Below, in pieces: positions 17,940 through 25,562 of a DNA stretch of 64,000 bases (its first letter is position 1; each line of letters starts with the position of its first letter). This DNA comes from Anaerotignum faecicola (GTDB lineage Bacteria; Bacillota; Clostridia; Lachnospirales; Anaerotignaceae): positions 186,001-250,000 of the forward strand of contig NZ_BHVZ01000002.1 in NCBI RefSeq assembly GCF_003865035.1, given 5' to 3'. A program made the position numbers and the translations under genes. The notes under the pieces are model-generated. The model saw nothing but the letters and a program-made list of their open reading frames with translations, was not told the origin of the DNA and ran no database searches.

Positions 17940-18845
17940 TCAGACTTCTCCTTTTGTAAATAACGCATAGAACCCATACATCGTACATGCAACAACCAGA
18001 CCGACACAGATATTCAACGGCAAGATAAAGCCGGAGCTTAAAATTGCACCGGGTGTGCCCTTCGGTACCTCCCAGCCGACATGGTTTGCCCCTGTAAAGA
18101 AGGAATAGCTCTTACAGCCGCAATAGGTCAGCAGGCATGCCGCCGTTGTCACAGTCAGTGTTTTAATCGTAAAGAAGGTCTGCATCTTCTTATGTCCGAA
18201 TGCCACGGAATACAGAATCAGACCTGCGCCGATGATAGACCCACCGGAAAAGCCGCCGCCGGGAGAAAGATGTCCGTTTAAAACAACATAGATTCCATAC
18301 AGGATAACCACAGGAGCAAGGCATTTCGCACCCTTTTTCAGAATCAGCTTGGAATCCTCTGCATCCAGCATTTCGTCCTCCTGCATTTCCTGATCCTCTG
18401 CCGCATCAATGTTCTTTTTATCTCTTTGCAGCAGCATCAGCACCGCGATAACCGCCATAAACAGTACGTTGGATTCGCCAAAGGTATCAAAGGCACGGTA
18501 ATCCAGAATCATGCCTGCAACAAAGTTGATTGCGCCTGTTTCCGCAATCCCTTTTTCCAAGTAGCGCGCCGCAACCTCGTTGTTGGTGATGCTGTTCGGG
18601 TCGCCAAACATCGGCAGCTCCATAACTACATGCAGCATAACTGTAATGAATACCACCGTAACGAAAACGGAAAGCACACAATACAGGGTTACATTGGAAC
18701 GAATGTCTCCAATCGGGAAAAATCTTTCTTCATGAATAAACTCTTTTTTTTCTTTTTTGGAGATAATTTTATCTGCATCGAGAAGCACCTCGTCCCCGTC
18801 AATCCAGCGTTTCAATTTCTCCCAAAATGATTTTTCTTCTTTCAT
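17940..18845 (-). CDS. mrpB: Fused MbhE-like and MrpB antiporter subunit
   Basis: 301 residues, longer than MrpB (about 140). Residues 1-50 are a charged cytoplasmic extension; 55-135 match the MbhE/MrpA C-terminal domain (AINFVAGMILDYRAFDTFGES); an acidic linker (DAAEDQEMQEDEMLDAEDS) follows; 160-301 are the MnhB domain with GHLSPGGGFSGGSIIGAG and a last helix pair. In Bacillus MrpA the MbhD and MbhE domains are fused to the large subunit, while in archaeal Mbh they are separate; here MbhE is fused to MrpB. A GGGGTGATG ribosome site precedes the ATG. Confidence 0.9.
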   Translation of the reverse strand: MKEEKSFWEKLKRWIDGDEVLLDADKIISKKEKKEFIHEERFFPIGDIRSNVTLYCVLSVFVTVVFITVMLHVVMELPMFGDPNSITNNEVAARYLEKGIAETGAINFVAGMILDYRAFDTFGESNVLFMAVIAVLMLLQRDKKNIDAAEDQEMQEDEMLDAEDSKLILKKGAKCLAPVVILYGIYVVLNGHLSPGGGFSGGSIIGAGLILYSVAFGHKKMQTFFTIKTLTVTTAACLLTYCGCKSYSFFTGANHVGWEVPKGTPGAILSSGFILPLNICVGLVVACTMYGFYALFTKGEV

Positions 18846-18849
18846 CTCA

Positions 18850-19113
18850 TCACCCCTCCCTTGTGCCTTTCAGTGCGTGAACCTTCTTCAGCGTCAGGAA
18901 GAATAGTACCGTATCAATCCCTGCGCCAACAGCCGCCTCTGTAATAGCCAGGTCGGGAGATTCCAGAAAAAGCCACACAATTGCCATAACGGAGCTATAC
19001 CCCATGAAAACGATAACCGCCATAAAAAGCTTTCTTGTTACAGAAACGCCGATGGCACTGGCAATGAGAAAAATAACCAAAATCATCTGAATGGTAACGC
19101 TAAAATCGCTCAT
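18850..19113 (-). CDS. MbhD-like (DUF4040) antiporter subunit
   Basis: 87 residues with three membrane helices. The segment LFLESPDLAITEAAVGAGIDTVLFFLTLKKV is the hallmark of the MbhD domain, found either as a small hydrogenase-complex subunit or as part of the MrpA C terminus. The start overlaps the mrpG stop by 4 nt (ATGA), so translation is coupled. Together with the MbhE part of the next gene it supplies the domains missing from the NuoL-like subunit at the operon end. Confidence 0.9.
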   Translation of the reverse strand: MSDFSVTIQMILVIFLIASAIGVSVTRKLFMAVIVFMGYSSVMAIVWLFLESPDLAITEAAVGAGIDTVLFFLTLKKVHALKGTREG

Positions 19114-19421
19114 CTGTCCTTCATCCTTTCTTCACAGTCTTTGTTTGTCAGAAGCTCTACCTTCGCAATCAGGTGTGTCGAAATGGGACTGGATAGCCAG
19201 AAAAACAGAATGATAAGGGCATATTTTGCCATGTGGAAAATATCCTGCCCTAAAATCAGAAGACCTAATACAACAAAGAAAATTCCCATGGTATCCCCTA
19301 AGGCTGCTGCGTGCATACGGTTCATCGCATATTTAAAGCGATAAATCCCCAGAATCGAACAAAGGAACACAAACAGCCCTATAAAAATGCAGATTGCTGC
19401 AATGATTTCTCTTATTGACAT
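19110..19421 (-). CDS. mrpG: Na+/H+ antiporter subunit G
   Basis: 103 residues, three membrane helices. The MnhG/PhaG family pattern is clear: GLFVFLCSILGIYRFKYAMNRMHAAALGDTMGIFFVVLGLLIL, then FFWLSSPISTHLIAKVEL. It overlaps mrpF by 10 nt upstream and the MbhD gene by 4 nt downstream. Mrp subunit G is a small structural membrane protein needed for complex assembly. Confidence 0.93.
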   Translation of the reverse strand: MSIREIIAAICIFIGLFVFLCSILGIYRFKYAMNRMHAAALGDTMGIFFVVLGLLILGQDIFHMAKYALIILFFWLSSPISTHLIAKVELLTNKDCEERMKDR

Positions 19422-19738
19422 TTTTCCTCTGCCTCCTTTTCCTTTCTTGCCAGAAACAGCAGACGACCCTTATGATGCAGGGTAACGACGTGACACATCA
19501 CCACTACCGCCAAGAAGCTCAGCAAGGAATAAACCAGAGAAACGTCCACCAGAGAGGTTTCACCCAGATAAGCGGAAAGAATCCCAATCATCACCGTCGT
19601 CATGGTACCAATCATGTTAATCGCCACAATACGATCCGTAAAACGAGGCCCTCTGACTGCACGGATAAACGCCAGAATCATGCCGCACGCCAGAACGAAC
19701 ATAGCGATTTCCAGTATAAAATGCATTGTATCGCTCAT
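19412..19738 (-). CDS. mrpF: Na+/H+ antiporter subunit F
   Basis: 108 residues, three membrane helices. The MnhF family signature is present: FIRAVRGPRFTDRIVAINMIGTMTTVMIGILS, then DVSLVYSLLSFLAVVV. It ends in a charged cytoplasmic tail (RKEKEAEEKCQ). It follows mrpE by 4 nt and overlaps mrpG, in the standard E-F-G order. Confidence 0.93.
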   Translation of the reverse strand: MSDTMHFILEIAMFVLACGMILAFIRAVRGPRFTDRIVAINMIGTMTTVMIGILSAYLGETSLVDVSLVYSLLSFLAVVVMCHVVTLHHKGRLLFLARKEKEAEEKCQ

Positions 19739-19742
19739 ACGC

Positions 19743-20207
19743 TCATCCCTCCAACCTTCTCAACTGCTTTACAAAAACGGAATCCTCCAGACCCTCGCCG
19801 AATTTTTCCCGATCCAGTGCCTGCACAACATATTCTCCGTTTTCCAATTCCACCGTATAGGTGCCGGGGGTCAGTGTGATGGAGTTCGCCAGAGCAACCA
19901 AGGAGGCTTCACTTTTCAAATCCGTATGAAACCTTACAAGTGCAGGCTGAATCTCTGCTTTTTTCGGCGAAAAAATAATCTTGATGACATCCACATTCGC
20001 CTTGAAAATTTCCCAGAGCAAAACAAAGGCATATTTCAGATAAAGAGGAATGTTTTTCACAAGAACCTTCTCTCTCTGAAAGCTGTAGCCCATGTACTTG
20101 CAAATAAACCAATAAAGCCAGCCGCAGATCACTATCCCAAACAGGGCAACTTCCAACGTTACTCTGCCATTAAAAATAAACCACAGCAGTAACAATAATA
20201 AATACAT
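19743..20207 (-). CDS. mrpE: Na+/H+ antiporter subunit E
   Basis: 154 residues with two N-terminal membrane helices and a cytoplasmic C-terminal domain. The MnhE pattern is seen in LLWFIFNGRVTLEVALFGIVICGWLYWF, LYLKYAFVLLWEIFKANVDVIKIIFS, and VALANSITLTPGTYTVELENGEYVVQALD, the last being the most conserved part of the family. It is the first gene of the operon, with AAGGATGG before the ATG and a promoter about 145 nt upstream. Confidence 0.93.
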   Translation of the reverse strand: MYLLLLLLWFIFNGRVTLEVALFGIVICGWLYWFICKYMGYSFQREKVLVKNIPLYLKYAFVLLWEIFKANVDVIKIIFSPKKAEIQPALVRFHTDLKSEASLVALANSITLTPGTYTVELENGEYVVQALDREKFGEGLEDSVFVKQLRRLEG

Positions 20208-20276
20208 TGAACCATCCTTCCCTCAAAAGCATTTACTTCCCTTCTGTTTCCATGAAAATGCCGTTTCCTTCTGCCG

Positions 20277-20302
20277 AAAAAGCCGAAATTCCTCCGGCTT
20301 TT
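20277..20302 (-). terminator. Possible attenuator hairpin in the mrp leader
   Basis: On the minus strand AAAAGCCG and CGGCTTTT form an 8-bp stem around a 9-nt loop, ending in five T. It lies between the mrp promoter and mrpE, so it would end the leader transcript early unless overridden. The 20208-20714 interval contains only this hairpin, the promoter and the APC gene terminator. Confidence 0.5.
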
Positions 20303-20352
20303 GTTGAAAATTCAAGCTGAAACTGACATCTGCATTTACTCCAATACAATAT

Positions 20353-20381
20353 ATTATCAATGATTATCAAAAAATTGTCAA
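20353..20381 (-). promoter_or_regulatory. Sigma-A promoter of the mrp operon
   Basis: TTGACA at 20381-20376, 17-nt spacer, GATAAT at 20358-20353 on the minus strand. The leader to the mrpE start is about 140 nt. The spacer contains a direct repeat of TTGATAAT. Confidence 0.85.
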
Positions 20382-20610
20382 GACTGTTAGTGGTATCTGA
20401 CGATATATTTTTTACCATTTTCTTAACATCCCCGTTTTTATTGTATATTTTGCATATTCTACCGCTCAATTTCACAGATAAGTCATACATTTTAGCAAAA
20501 TTTTCAGCGTATTCTGTATTTGTGCAAAAGGGAAAAAGTTTTGGCTTCTTCGGTTTTATGGGCATTTCCTACCTTTTCCGTCTTCTCAGACAACTTTATT
20601 TTCACAAACA

Positions 20611-20658
20611 AAAGGCGTATCCCCTCCGAACCGTCTAGTTCAGAAAGAATACGCCTTT
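20611..20658 (-). terminator. Intrinsic terminator after the APC permease gene
   Basis: AAAGGCGTAT and ATACGCCTTT are perfect 10-nt arms with a 28-nt loop; on the minus strand the stem is followed by a T-rich stretch. Confidence 0.75.
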
Positions 20659-20714
20659 GAAGCCTTTCATAAGCAAATATTTTTAATTTATGGAACGAAA
20701 TCGTTCAGACTGCC

Positions 20715-22043
20715 TTATGCCGCTTTCTTCTTTGTGAAGATTGCACGAACGGGCAAGCCAATCAGTACCAGAATGATACCGCCTACAGCAACCTTTCTTG
20801 CATCAGGACCTGCCATGAACAGCTGGTTCAGCAGAACATACAGACCGGAAATGATTGCGATGATAGGAATTACAGGGTATGCAGGTACCTTGTAAGTACG
20901 TTTCAGATCGGGAGCCTGTTTTCTGTAAGCCATAACTGCTGCAAATGTCAGTGTATAGAATACCCAGCCTACGAATGTACCAAGGTTTGTCAGCAGGTCG
21001 AACTGACCTGTCAGTGCATAAATTGCACCCAGAATACCAATCAGGAAAATGCAGTTGATGGGAACGCCTGTGCCGGAGATTTTGGACAGAGCCTTGCTGC
21101 CGGGCAGGTCACCCTGTTCTGCCATGTACAGTGCTGTACGGGAACCGGACAGGATAAAGCCGTTGCATGCGCCGCCGGCGGAAATCATAATACCAACGGA
21201 TACGATTTTACCACCCATGTTGCCGAAGATCTGCATTGCTACTGCGGATGCAGGGGATTCCAGATTCATCATTACATCAGCAGGCAGTACCCACAGGTAA
21301 GCCAGGTTGATGATAATATAAACTGCCATAATCAGTGCTACGCCGCCAACAATCGCCTTAGGCAAATCTCTGCCGGGATCTTTCATTTCGCCCGCGATTG
21401 CACCTACGTTTGTCCAGCCTTCGTATGCGAACAGAACTGCAATCATCAGCTGCCCCAGAACGGAGCCGAATTTCAGCCCCTCACCCAGCATAGGGTCGAA
21501 GATGGGATTGCCGTTGCCTCTGATGAAGCCGAAAATCATAATCAGAACCAGAGGAATCAGCTTTGCTACGGTAAAGATCGTCTGTGCTGCACCGCCAACC
21601 TTAGCGCCCATGCAGTTCAGCGCAACCATGATGATGATACATACGATTGCCACAGGAACAACCATGCCGTCGCCCAGGAACAGCTTTGCCTGGTTTGCAA
21701 CCGCTACTGCCAGTGCCGCAACCAGACCGGGATAGAATACAACAGTCTGCATCCAGCCGCAGAGATAACCAACCCTGTCACCGAATACCTTTTTCAGATA
21801 TACGGGCATACCGCCTGTTTCGGGAATCAAGATTGCGATTTCGGCAAATGTCATTGCCGCACACAGGCAAACCAGAGAGGTTACCACCCATGCGATGATT
21901 GCCAGACCGGGCGCACCGCCTGTTGCTGTGTAGATTGCTGTGGGTTTGAAGAATACACCGGAACCGATTACGCAGCCGACTACTGTAGCCATAGCAGCGC
22001 CCATGCCGAGCTCCTTCTTCATTTCGTTGTTGTTGTTACTCAT
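20715..22043 (-). CDS. APC superfamily amino acid permease
   Basis: 442 residues from the ATG at 22043, chosen for its AAAGGAGGAAGG ribosome site; the frame is open 13 codons further upstream. About 12 membrane helices. The first helix has VGCVIGSGVFFKP, the unwound substrate-binding segment typical of the LAT/SteT-like group, followed by GGAPGLAIIAWVVT and FAEIAILIPETGGMPVYLKKVFG. These proteins move neutral amino acids across the cytoplasmic membrane by exchange or proton symport. The substrate is unknown. Its leader is 285 nt long and structured (separate entry), implying RNA-level control. Confidence 0.9.
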   Translation of the reverse strand: MSNNNNEMKKELGMGAAMATVVGCVIGSGVFFKPTAIYTATGGAPGLAIIAWVVTSLVCLCAAMTFAEIAILIPETGGMPVYLKKVFGDRVGYLCGWMQTVVFYPGLVAALAVAVANQAKLFLGDGMVVPVAIVCIIIMVALNCMGAKVGGAAQTIFTVAKLIPLVLIMIFGFIRGNGNPIFDPMLGEGLKFGSVLGQLMIAVLFAYEGWTNVGAIAGEMKDPGRDLPKAIVGGVALIMAVYIIINLAYLWVLPADVMMNLESPASAVAMQIFGNMGGKIVSVGIMISAGGACNGFILSGSRTALYMAEQGDLPGSKALSKISGTGVPINCIFLIGILGAIYALTGQFDLLTNLGTFVGWVFYTLTFAAVMAYRKQAPDLKRTYKVPAYPVIPIIAIISGLYVLLNQLFMAGPDARKVAVGGIILVLIGLPVRAIFTKKKAA

Positions 22044-22332
22044 TTCTTCCTTCCTCCTTTTTAGGGTATGCGCTGAAACCATCGGTGCTTCTGTAACGCA
22101 GGCAATAAATAATACTGATAAAATAATTCCGTTTTTGCCTGCACAGAAATGCTTCCGTCAGTTTTCCAGCAAGTGAAGCACGTTCCGAAGCATCACACAA
22201 AAGCTTCTCTGCGGCAACCGGCTCTTGGGGAAAAACGGCTCTTTTTTCTCCCGTCCGCAGCAGAATTTCATTTGTTTTTGTAAAAAATGAATGAAATAAA
22301 TTCACTTCTTCCTTCGGCTATATGCTCTTTGT
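22044..22332 (-). promoter_or_regulatory. Long structured 5' leader of the APC permease
   Basis: From the promoter to the start codon the transcript is about 285 nt. It contains GCAGGCAA/TTGCCTGC (22103-22147) and repeated GCTTC and GAAGC elements that allow competing stems: ATGCTTC/GAAGCAT, GTGCTTC/GAAGCAC and GAAGC/GCTTC. No T-box motif (GGGTGG-type) is present and I recognise no known riboswitch class. A GTG-initiated frame from 22305 to 22036 fills most of it and overlaps the permease start; it has an AAGGAAGAA site but unlikely composition. Confidence 0.5.
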
Positions 22333-22338
22333 GAGTAG

Positions 22339-22367
22339 ATTATATCGCTCAAAGAAATTGTTGTCAA
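22339..22367 (-). promoter_or_regulatory. Consensus sigma-A promoter of the APC permease
   Basis: TTGACA, exactly 17 nt, TATAAT on the minus strand (22367-22362 and 22344-22339): a perfect consensus. Confidence 0.9.
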
Positions 22368-22612
22368 TACATTTCAATGAATTTTTTTATCGCCCTTGCA
22401 AAATTGTTTATTATAACGTACGAAAATCATAAGAATATTTGTTTTTCAGTCTTTTTGACGGTTTATATGCGAAATATTCGTATCATTTTCTACCTTTTTC
22501 TTCCAAAAAAGCATTACTTTTGTTCAGTCAAATCCCCGTTTTCTCCTTGTTTCCCTTCTATTTCCTGTCCTCTTGTCATATAAGTAAAAGAACCCCCTTC
22601 GGAGGCTTTGCC

Positions 22613-24148
22613 ATGAGCAGAAAAAATATCATCACCGGAACCCTTATCCTGACCTGTGCCAATCTCATCACAAAATGTATGGGTTTTTTCTATCGTGTTT
22701 TCATGTCAAACGCCATCGGCGCAGAGGGCATGGGGCTGTATCAGCTGATTCTGCCGCTGTATATGCTTGCATGGAGCATCACCTCTGCCGGCTTCACCAC
22801 AACCATTTCCCACCTTGCCGCGCAGGAATACATCCGCGGACAGAATGGGAATATCGGGCGCATTGTCAAGCAGGCGGTCTGCCTTTCCCTCTGTGCAAGT
22901 GCGGCTGTCAGCTGTGTCCTGTTTTTCGGCGCGGATAGCATCGCCCTTTCTATGCTTAGGGATAGGCGCGCCGCTTTTTCCCTGCGCCTTTTGGCATTGG
23001 CTGTGCCGTTTATGGCAGCAAGCTCCTGCTTTCGCGGCTTCTTCCTCGGCATACAGGAAACACTCGTCCCTGCCTTTTCGCAGGTGCTGGAGCAAACCGT
23101 CCGTATCCTGACGATTTATTTTCTGGCAGGCATTTTTGTCCCGCGCGGGCTCAGCTATGCCTGCGGTGCCGCCGTCTGCGGCATCCTGTTCGGGGAGCTG
23201 CTTTCCTGCGGCTTTACCGTCTGGAATTATTTCCATTATAAAAGGAAACATAAATTCATACGCAAGCCCACGCTGTCCTCTCCTGCCGTCCTTGCCATGA
23301 TTTTAAGCACCGCCCTGCCGCTTTCCGCAAGCCGCATTGCCGGCTCACTCCTTTCCACCGTTGAAAATCTCCTGATTCCCAGACAGCTGCAGCTCCACGG
23401 GCAGAATACCGTCCAAGCCCTCTCCACCTACGGTGAGCTGACAGGGATGGCAATGCCCCTTGTCCTTCTGCCCTCCGCCTGCCTGATGGCAGCATCCGTT
23501 TCCCTCGTGCCGGAAATTTCCGAGGCCTGCGCCGTCAAGCAGGATACCCGCATCAGCAAAACCGTTTCCGCCACCTTCCTTTTTACCTCTGTCATCGGGT
23601 TCGGGGCGGCGGCGCTGTTTGCCGTTTTTCCACACGAAATCTGCTATATCGTCTATGACCGCGCGGCATTGGGGCAGGTGCTGTTTCCGCTTGCCTTCCT
23701 CTGTCCCCTGCTCTATGCGCAGACCACCCTTCACGGACTTCTGAATGGCTTGGGAGAGCAGCTTTTCCTTTTCCGCAACAACATTCTTTCCTCCTGCATC
23801 AGCATTGCTGTCATCTGGTTCTGCATGCCTGCCTATGGCGTGGCGGCGTTTCTGGGCGGCTGGTTTCTCAGCCTGCTGTTTTCCGTCAGCTGCTCCCTGC
23901 ACCGCCTCTGGAAGCGCACCGCCGTTCTGCCCTCCTGCCGCAGCTGCTTTTTCAAGCCTCTGCTTGCCGGTGCCGCCGCCGGGCTGATAACAAAATACTG
24001 TATCCGCATTTTTGCCCCGTCCAAGCTGCTGTTCCTCGGCTCGCTCTGCGGCATGGGCGTTCTGTATCTCCTGTTTCTTTTTCTGCTCGGCTGTCTGGAT
24101 AAAAGGATGCTCTCCCTGCTTTTGGGCAAAAAAACAGGCGGTCGGTAA
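22613..24148 (+). CDS. SpoVB/MurJ-like lipid-linked oligosaccharide flippase (MOP superfamily)
   Basis: 511 residues from the ATG at 22613, which has GGAGG 7 nt upstream; the longer frame to 22439 has no ribosome site. About 14 membrane helices. The opening MSRKNIITGTLILTCANLITKCMGFFYRVFMSNAIGAEGMGLYQL is the SpoVB-type N terminus, followed by FRGFFLGIQETLVPAFSQVLEQTVRI. The family flips lipid-linked sugars across the membrane; SpoVB acts in spore cortex formation. Whether this copy is the sporulation protein or a general flippase cannot be settled. It stands alone, with the 22368-22612 region upstream showing no clear promoter. Confidence 0.88.
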   Translation: MSRKNIITGTLILTCANLITKCMGFFYRVFMSNAIGAEGMGLYQLILPLYMLAWSITSAGFTTTISHLAAQEYIRGQNGNIGRIVKQAVCLSLCASAAVSCVLFFGADSIALSMLRDRRAAFSLRLLALAVPFMAASSCFRGFFLGIQETLVPAFSQVLEQTVRILTIYFLAGIFVPRGLSYACGAAVCGILFGELLSCGFTVWNYFHYKRKHKFIRKPTLSSPAVLAMILSTALPLSASRIAGSLLSTVENLLIPRQLQLHGQNTVQALSTYGELTGMAMPLVLLPSACLMAASVSLVPEISEACAVKQDTRISKTVSATFLFTSVIGFGAAALFAVFPHEICYIVYDRAALGQVLFPLAFLCPLLYAQTTLHGLLNGLGEQLFLFRNNILSSCISIAVIWFCMPAYGVAAFLGGWFLSLLFSVSCSLHRLWKRTAVLPSCRSCFFKPLLAGAAAGLITKYCIRIFAPSKLLFLGSLCGMGVLYLLFLFLLGCLDKRMLSLLLGKKTGGR

Positions 24149-24156
24149 ATCCGACC
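24128..24156 (-). terminator. Terminator after the methionine gamma-lyase-like gene
   Basis: GGTCGG and CCGACC form a stem with a 5-nt loop; on the minus strand it is followed by CGCCTG and seven T. It lies inside the 3' end of the convergent flippase gene. Confidence 0.7.
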
Positions 24157-24172
24157 ACCTTCTGATTTCGAT

Positions 24173-25447
24173 TTATATCTTTACCAATCCTTTTTCGTAC
24201 AGCTTCTGCAAGCTCATCAGAATCCCCGTTTTCGCATGGAACCATGTCAGTCCGCCCTGGAAATAAACGGAATAGGGCGCTCTGATTGGGCCATCCGCAC
24301 TCAGTTCAATGGAAGAACCTTGGATAAATGCCCCTGCCGCCATGATAACATCGCAGTTATACCCCGGCATCGCATAGGGAATCGGCGTAACATAGCTGTC
24401 CACAGGTGCCGCCGCCTGAATCCCCTGACAGAATGCCTCCATTGCCTCTGCACTGCCCAGCTCCACCGCCTGAATGATATCATGACGGGACTCTGTGCCG
24501 TTGGGAATCACGCGGAAGCCCAGCTTTTCATACACATTCGCCGCAAAAACAGCCCCCTTCAATGCCCCTGCCGTAACCGTAGGGGAAAGGAAAAAGCCTT
24601 GATACAGCGCACGGTTCAGATCCAGAGAAGCACCGACCTCCTGCCCCAGACCGGGTGCGCTCAGACGGTATGCGCATCTGTCAATGCAGCTTTGCTTGCC
24701 GCAGATATAGCCGCCGATAGGAGCCAGACCGCCACCGGGATTTTTAATCAGCGAGCCGACAATCATATCTGCCCCCACGTTGGAAGGCTCAATCACATCC
24801 ACAAATTCACCATAGCAGTTGTCCACCATACAAATCACATCAGGCTTTATTTCCTTAATAAATGCAATCAGCTCCCCAATCTGCTTCACAGAAAAGGTCG
24901 GGCGCATGGCATAGCCCTTGGAACGCTGAATCGTCACCAGCTTTGTCTTTTCATTGATGGCTTCTCTGATGGCAGGATAGTCAAATGTCCCATCCTCCAT
25001 AAGCTCCACCTGTCTGTAGCTGACCCCGTATTCCATCAGAGAGCAGGCAGAGGGCACTGTCCCAATGACGTTTTCCAGTGTATCATACGGCTTGCCGACA
25101 GGGGAAAGCAGTTCATCTCCGGGCAGAAGGTTCGCACTCAGCGCGATTGCCAGTGCATGTGTGCCGCAGGTAATCTGGGGGCGCACCAGAGCCGCCTCTG
25201 TCCCAAAGCAGCGCGCATATACCTTTTCCAGCTTATCGCGCCCATTGTCATTGTAGCCATAGCCCGTCGAGCCCGCAAAGCAGGTACCATCCACGCGTTC
25301 CTCCTGCATGGCACGCAGCACCTTCGCCTGATTATATTCCGCCACCGCGTCAATTTTTTCAAAGCGTTCCTTTAAATCCTTTAAAACCGCATTGCCAAAG
25401 GCTTCTACCTCCGCAGAAATCCCCAGCATACTGTAAATCTGTTCCAT
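24173..25447 (-). CDS. Methionine gamma-lyase family PLP protein (aluminium-resistance family)
   Basis: 424 residues of the Met_gamma_lyase (PF06838-type) fold I PLP family. Visible landmarks: DGTCFAGSTGYGYNDNGRDKLEKVYA, RPQITCGTHALAIALSANLLPGDELL, VCMVDNCYGEFVD, and the cofactor lysine in MIVGSLIKNPGGGLAPIGGYICG. Relatives are annotated as aluminium resistance proteins, but the reaction is not firmly known; carbon-sulfur lyase activity on methionine or cystathionine-like substrates is inferred from the fold. The ATG at 25447 has GGAGAAG in front; a TTG four codons earlier would leave no space for a ribosome site. The gene is between topB and the flippase. Confidence 0.9.
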   Translation of the reverse strand: MEQIYSMLGISAEVEAFGNAVLKDLKERFEKIDAVAEYNQAKVLRAMQEERVDGTCFAGSTGYGYNDNGRDKLEKVYARCFGTEAALVRPQITCGTHALAIALSANLLPGDELLSPVGKPYDTLENVIGTVPSACSLMEYGVSYRQVELMEDGTFDYPAIREAINEKTKLVTIQRSKGYAMRPTFSVKQIGELIAFIKEIKPDVICMVDNCYGEFVDVIEPSNVGADMIVGSLIKNPGGGLAPIGGYICGKQSCIDRCAYRLSAPGLGQEVGASLDLNRALYQGFFLSPTVTAGALKGAVFAANVYEKLGFRVIPNGTESRHDIIQAVELGSAEAMEAFCQGIQAAAPVDSYVTPIPYAMPGYNCDVIMAAGAFIQGSSIELSADGPIRAPYSVYFQGGLTWFHAKTGILMSLQKLYEKGLVKI

Positions 25448-25562
25448 GTTCTTCTCCAATCCTTACTATCTTTCCAATCTATTTCAGAAATTTTTTCTCA
25501 CAATTTAAAATCATATCAAATCTTTTTTCTTCTTTCAACTCTTTCTTTCTCCTGATTTCGAC

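Noticed and set aside
20341..20381. GATAAT repeats resembling a Fur box at the mrp promoter
   Set aside because: Only two and a half hexamers, one being the -10 element itself; no full 19-bp dyad and no iron-related gene in the operon.
20233..20565. 110-codon minus-strand open frame upstream of mrpE
   Set aside because: It spans the -35 and -10 elements of the mrp promoter and the attenuator hairpin, has no ribosome site and an unlikely composition.
22036..22305. 89-codon GTG-started frame in the APC permease leader
   Set aside because: It overlaps competing stems and the permease start; no family and odd composition. Kept only as a leader-peptide possibility.
24236..25375. 379-codon frame antisense to the methionine gamma-lyase-like gene
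   Set aside because: Shadow frame; the minus-strand PLP enzyme has clear motifs.
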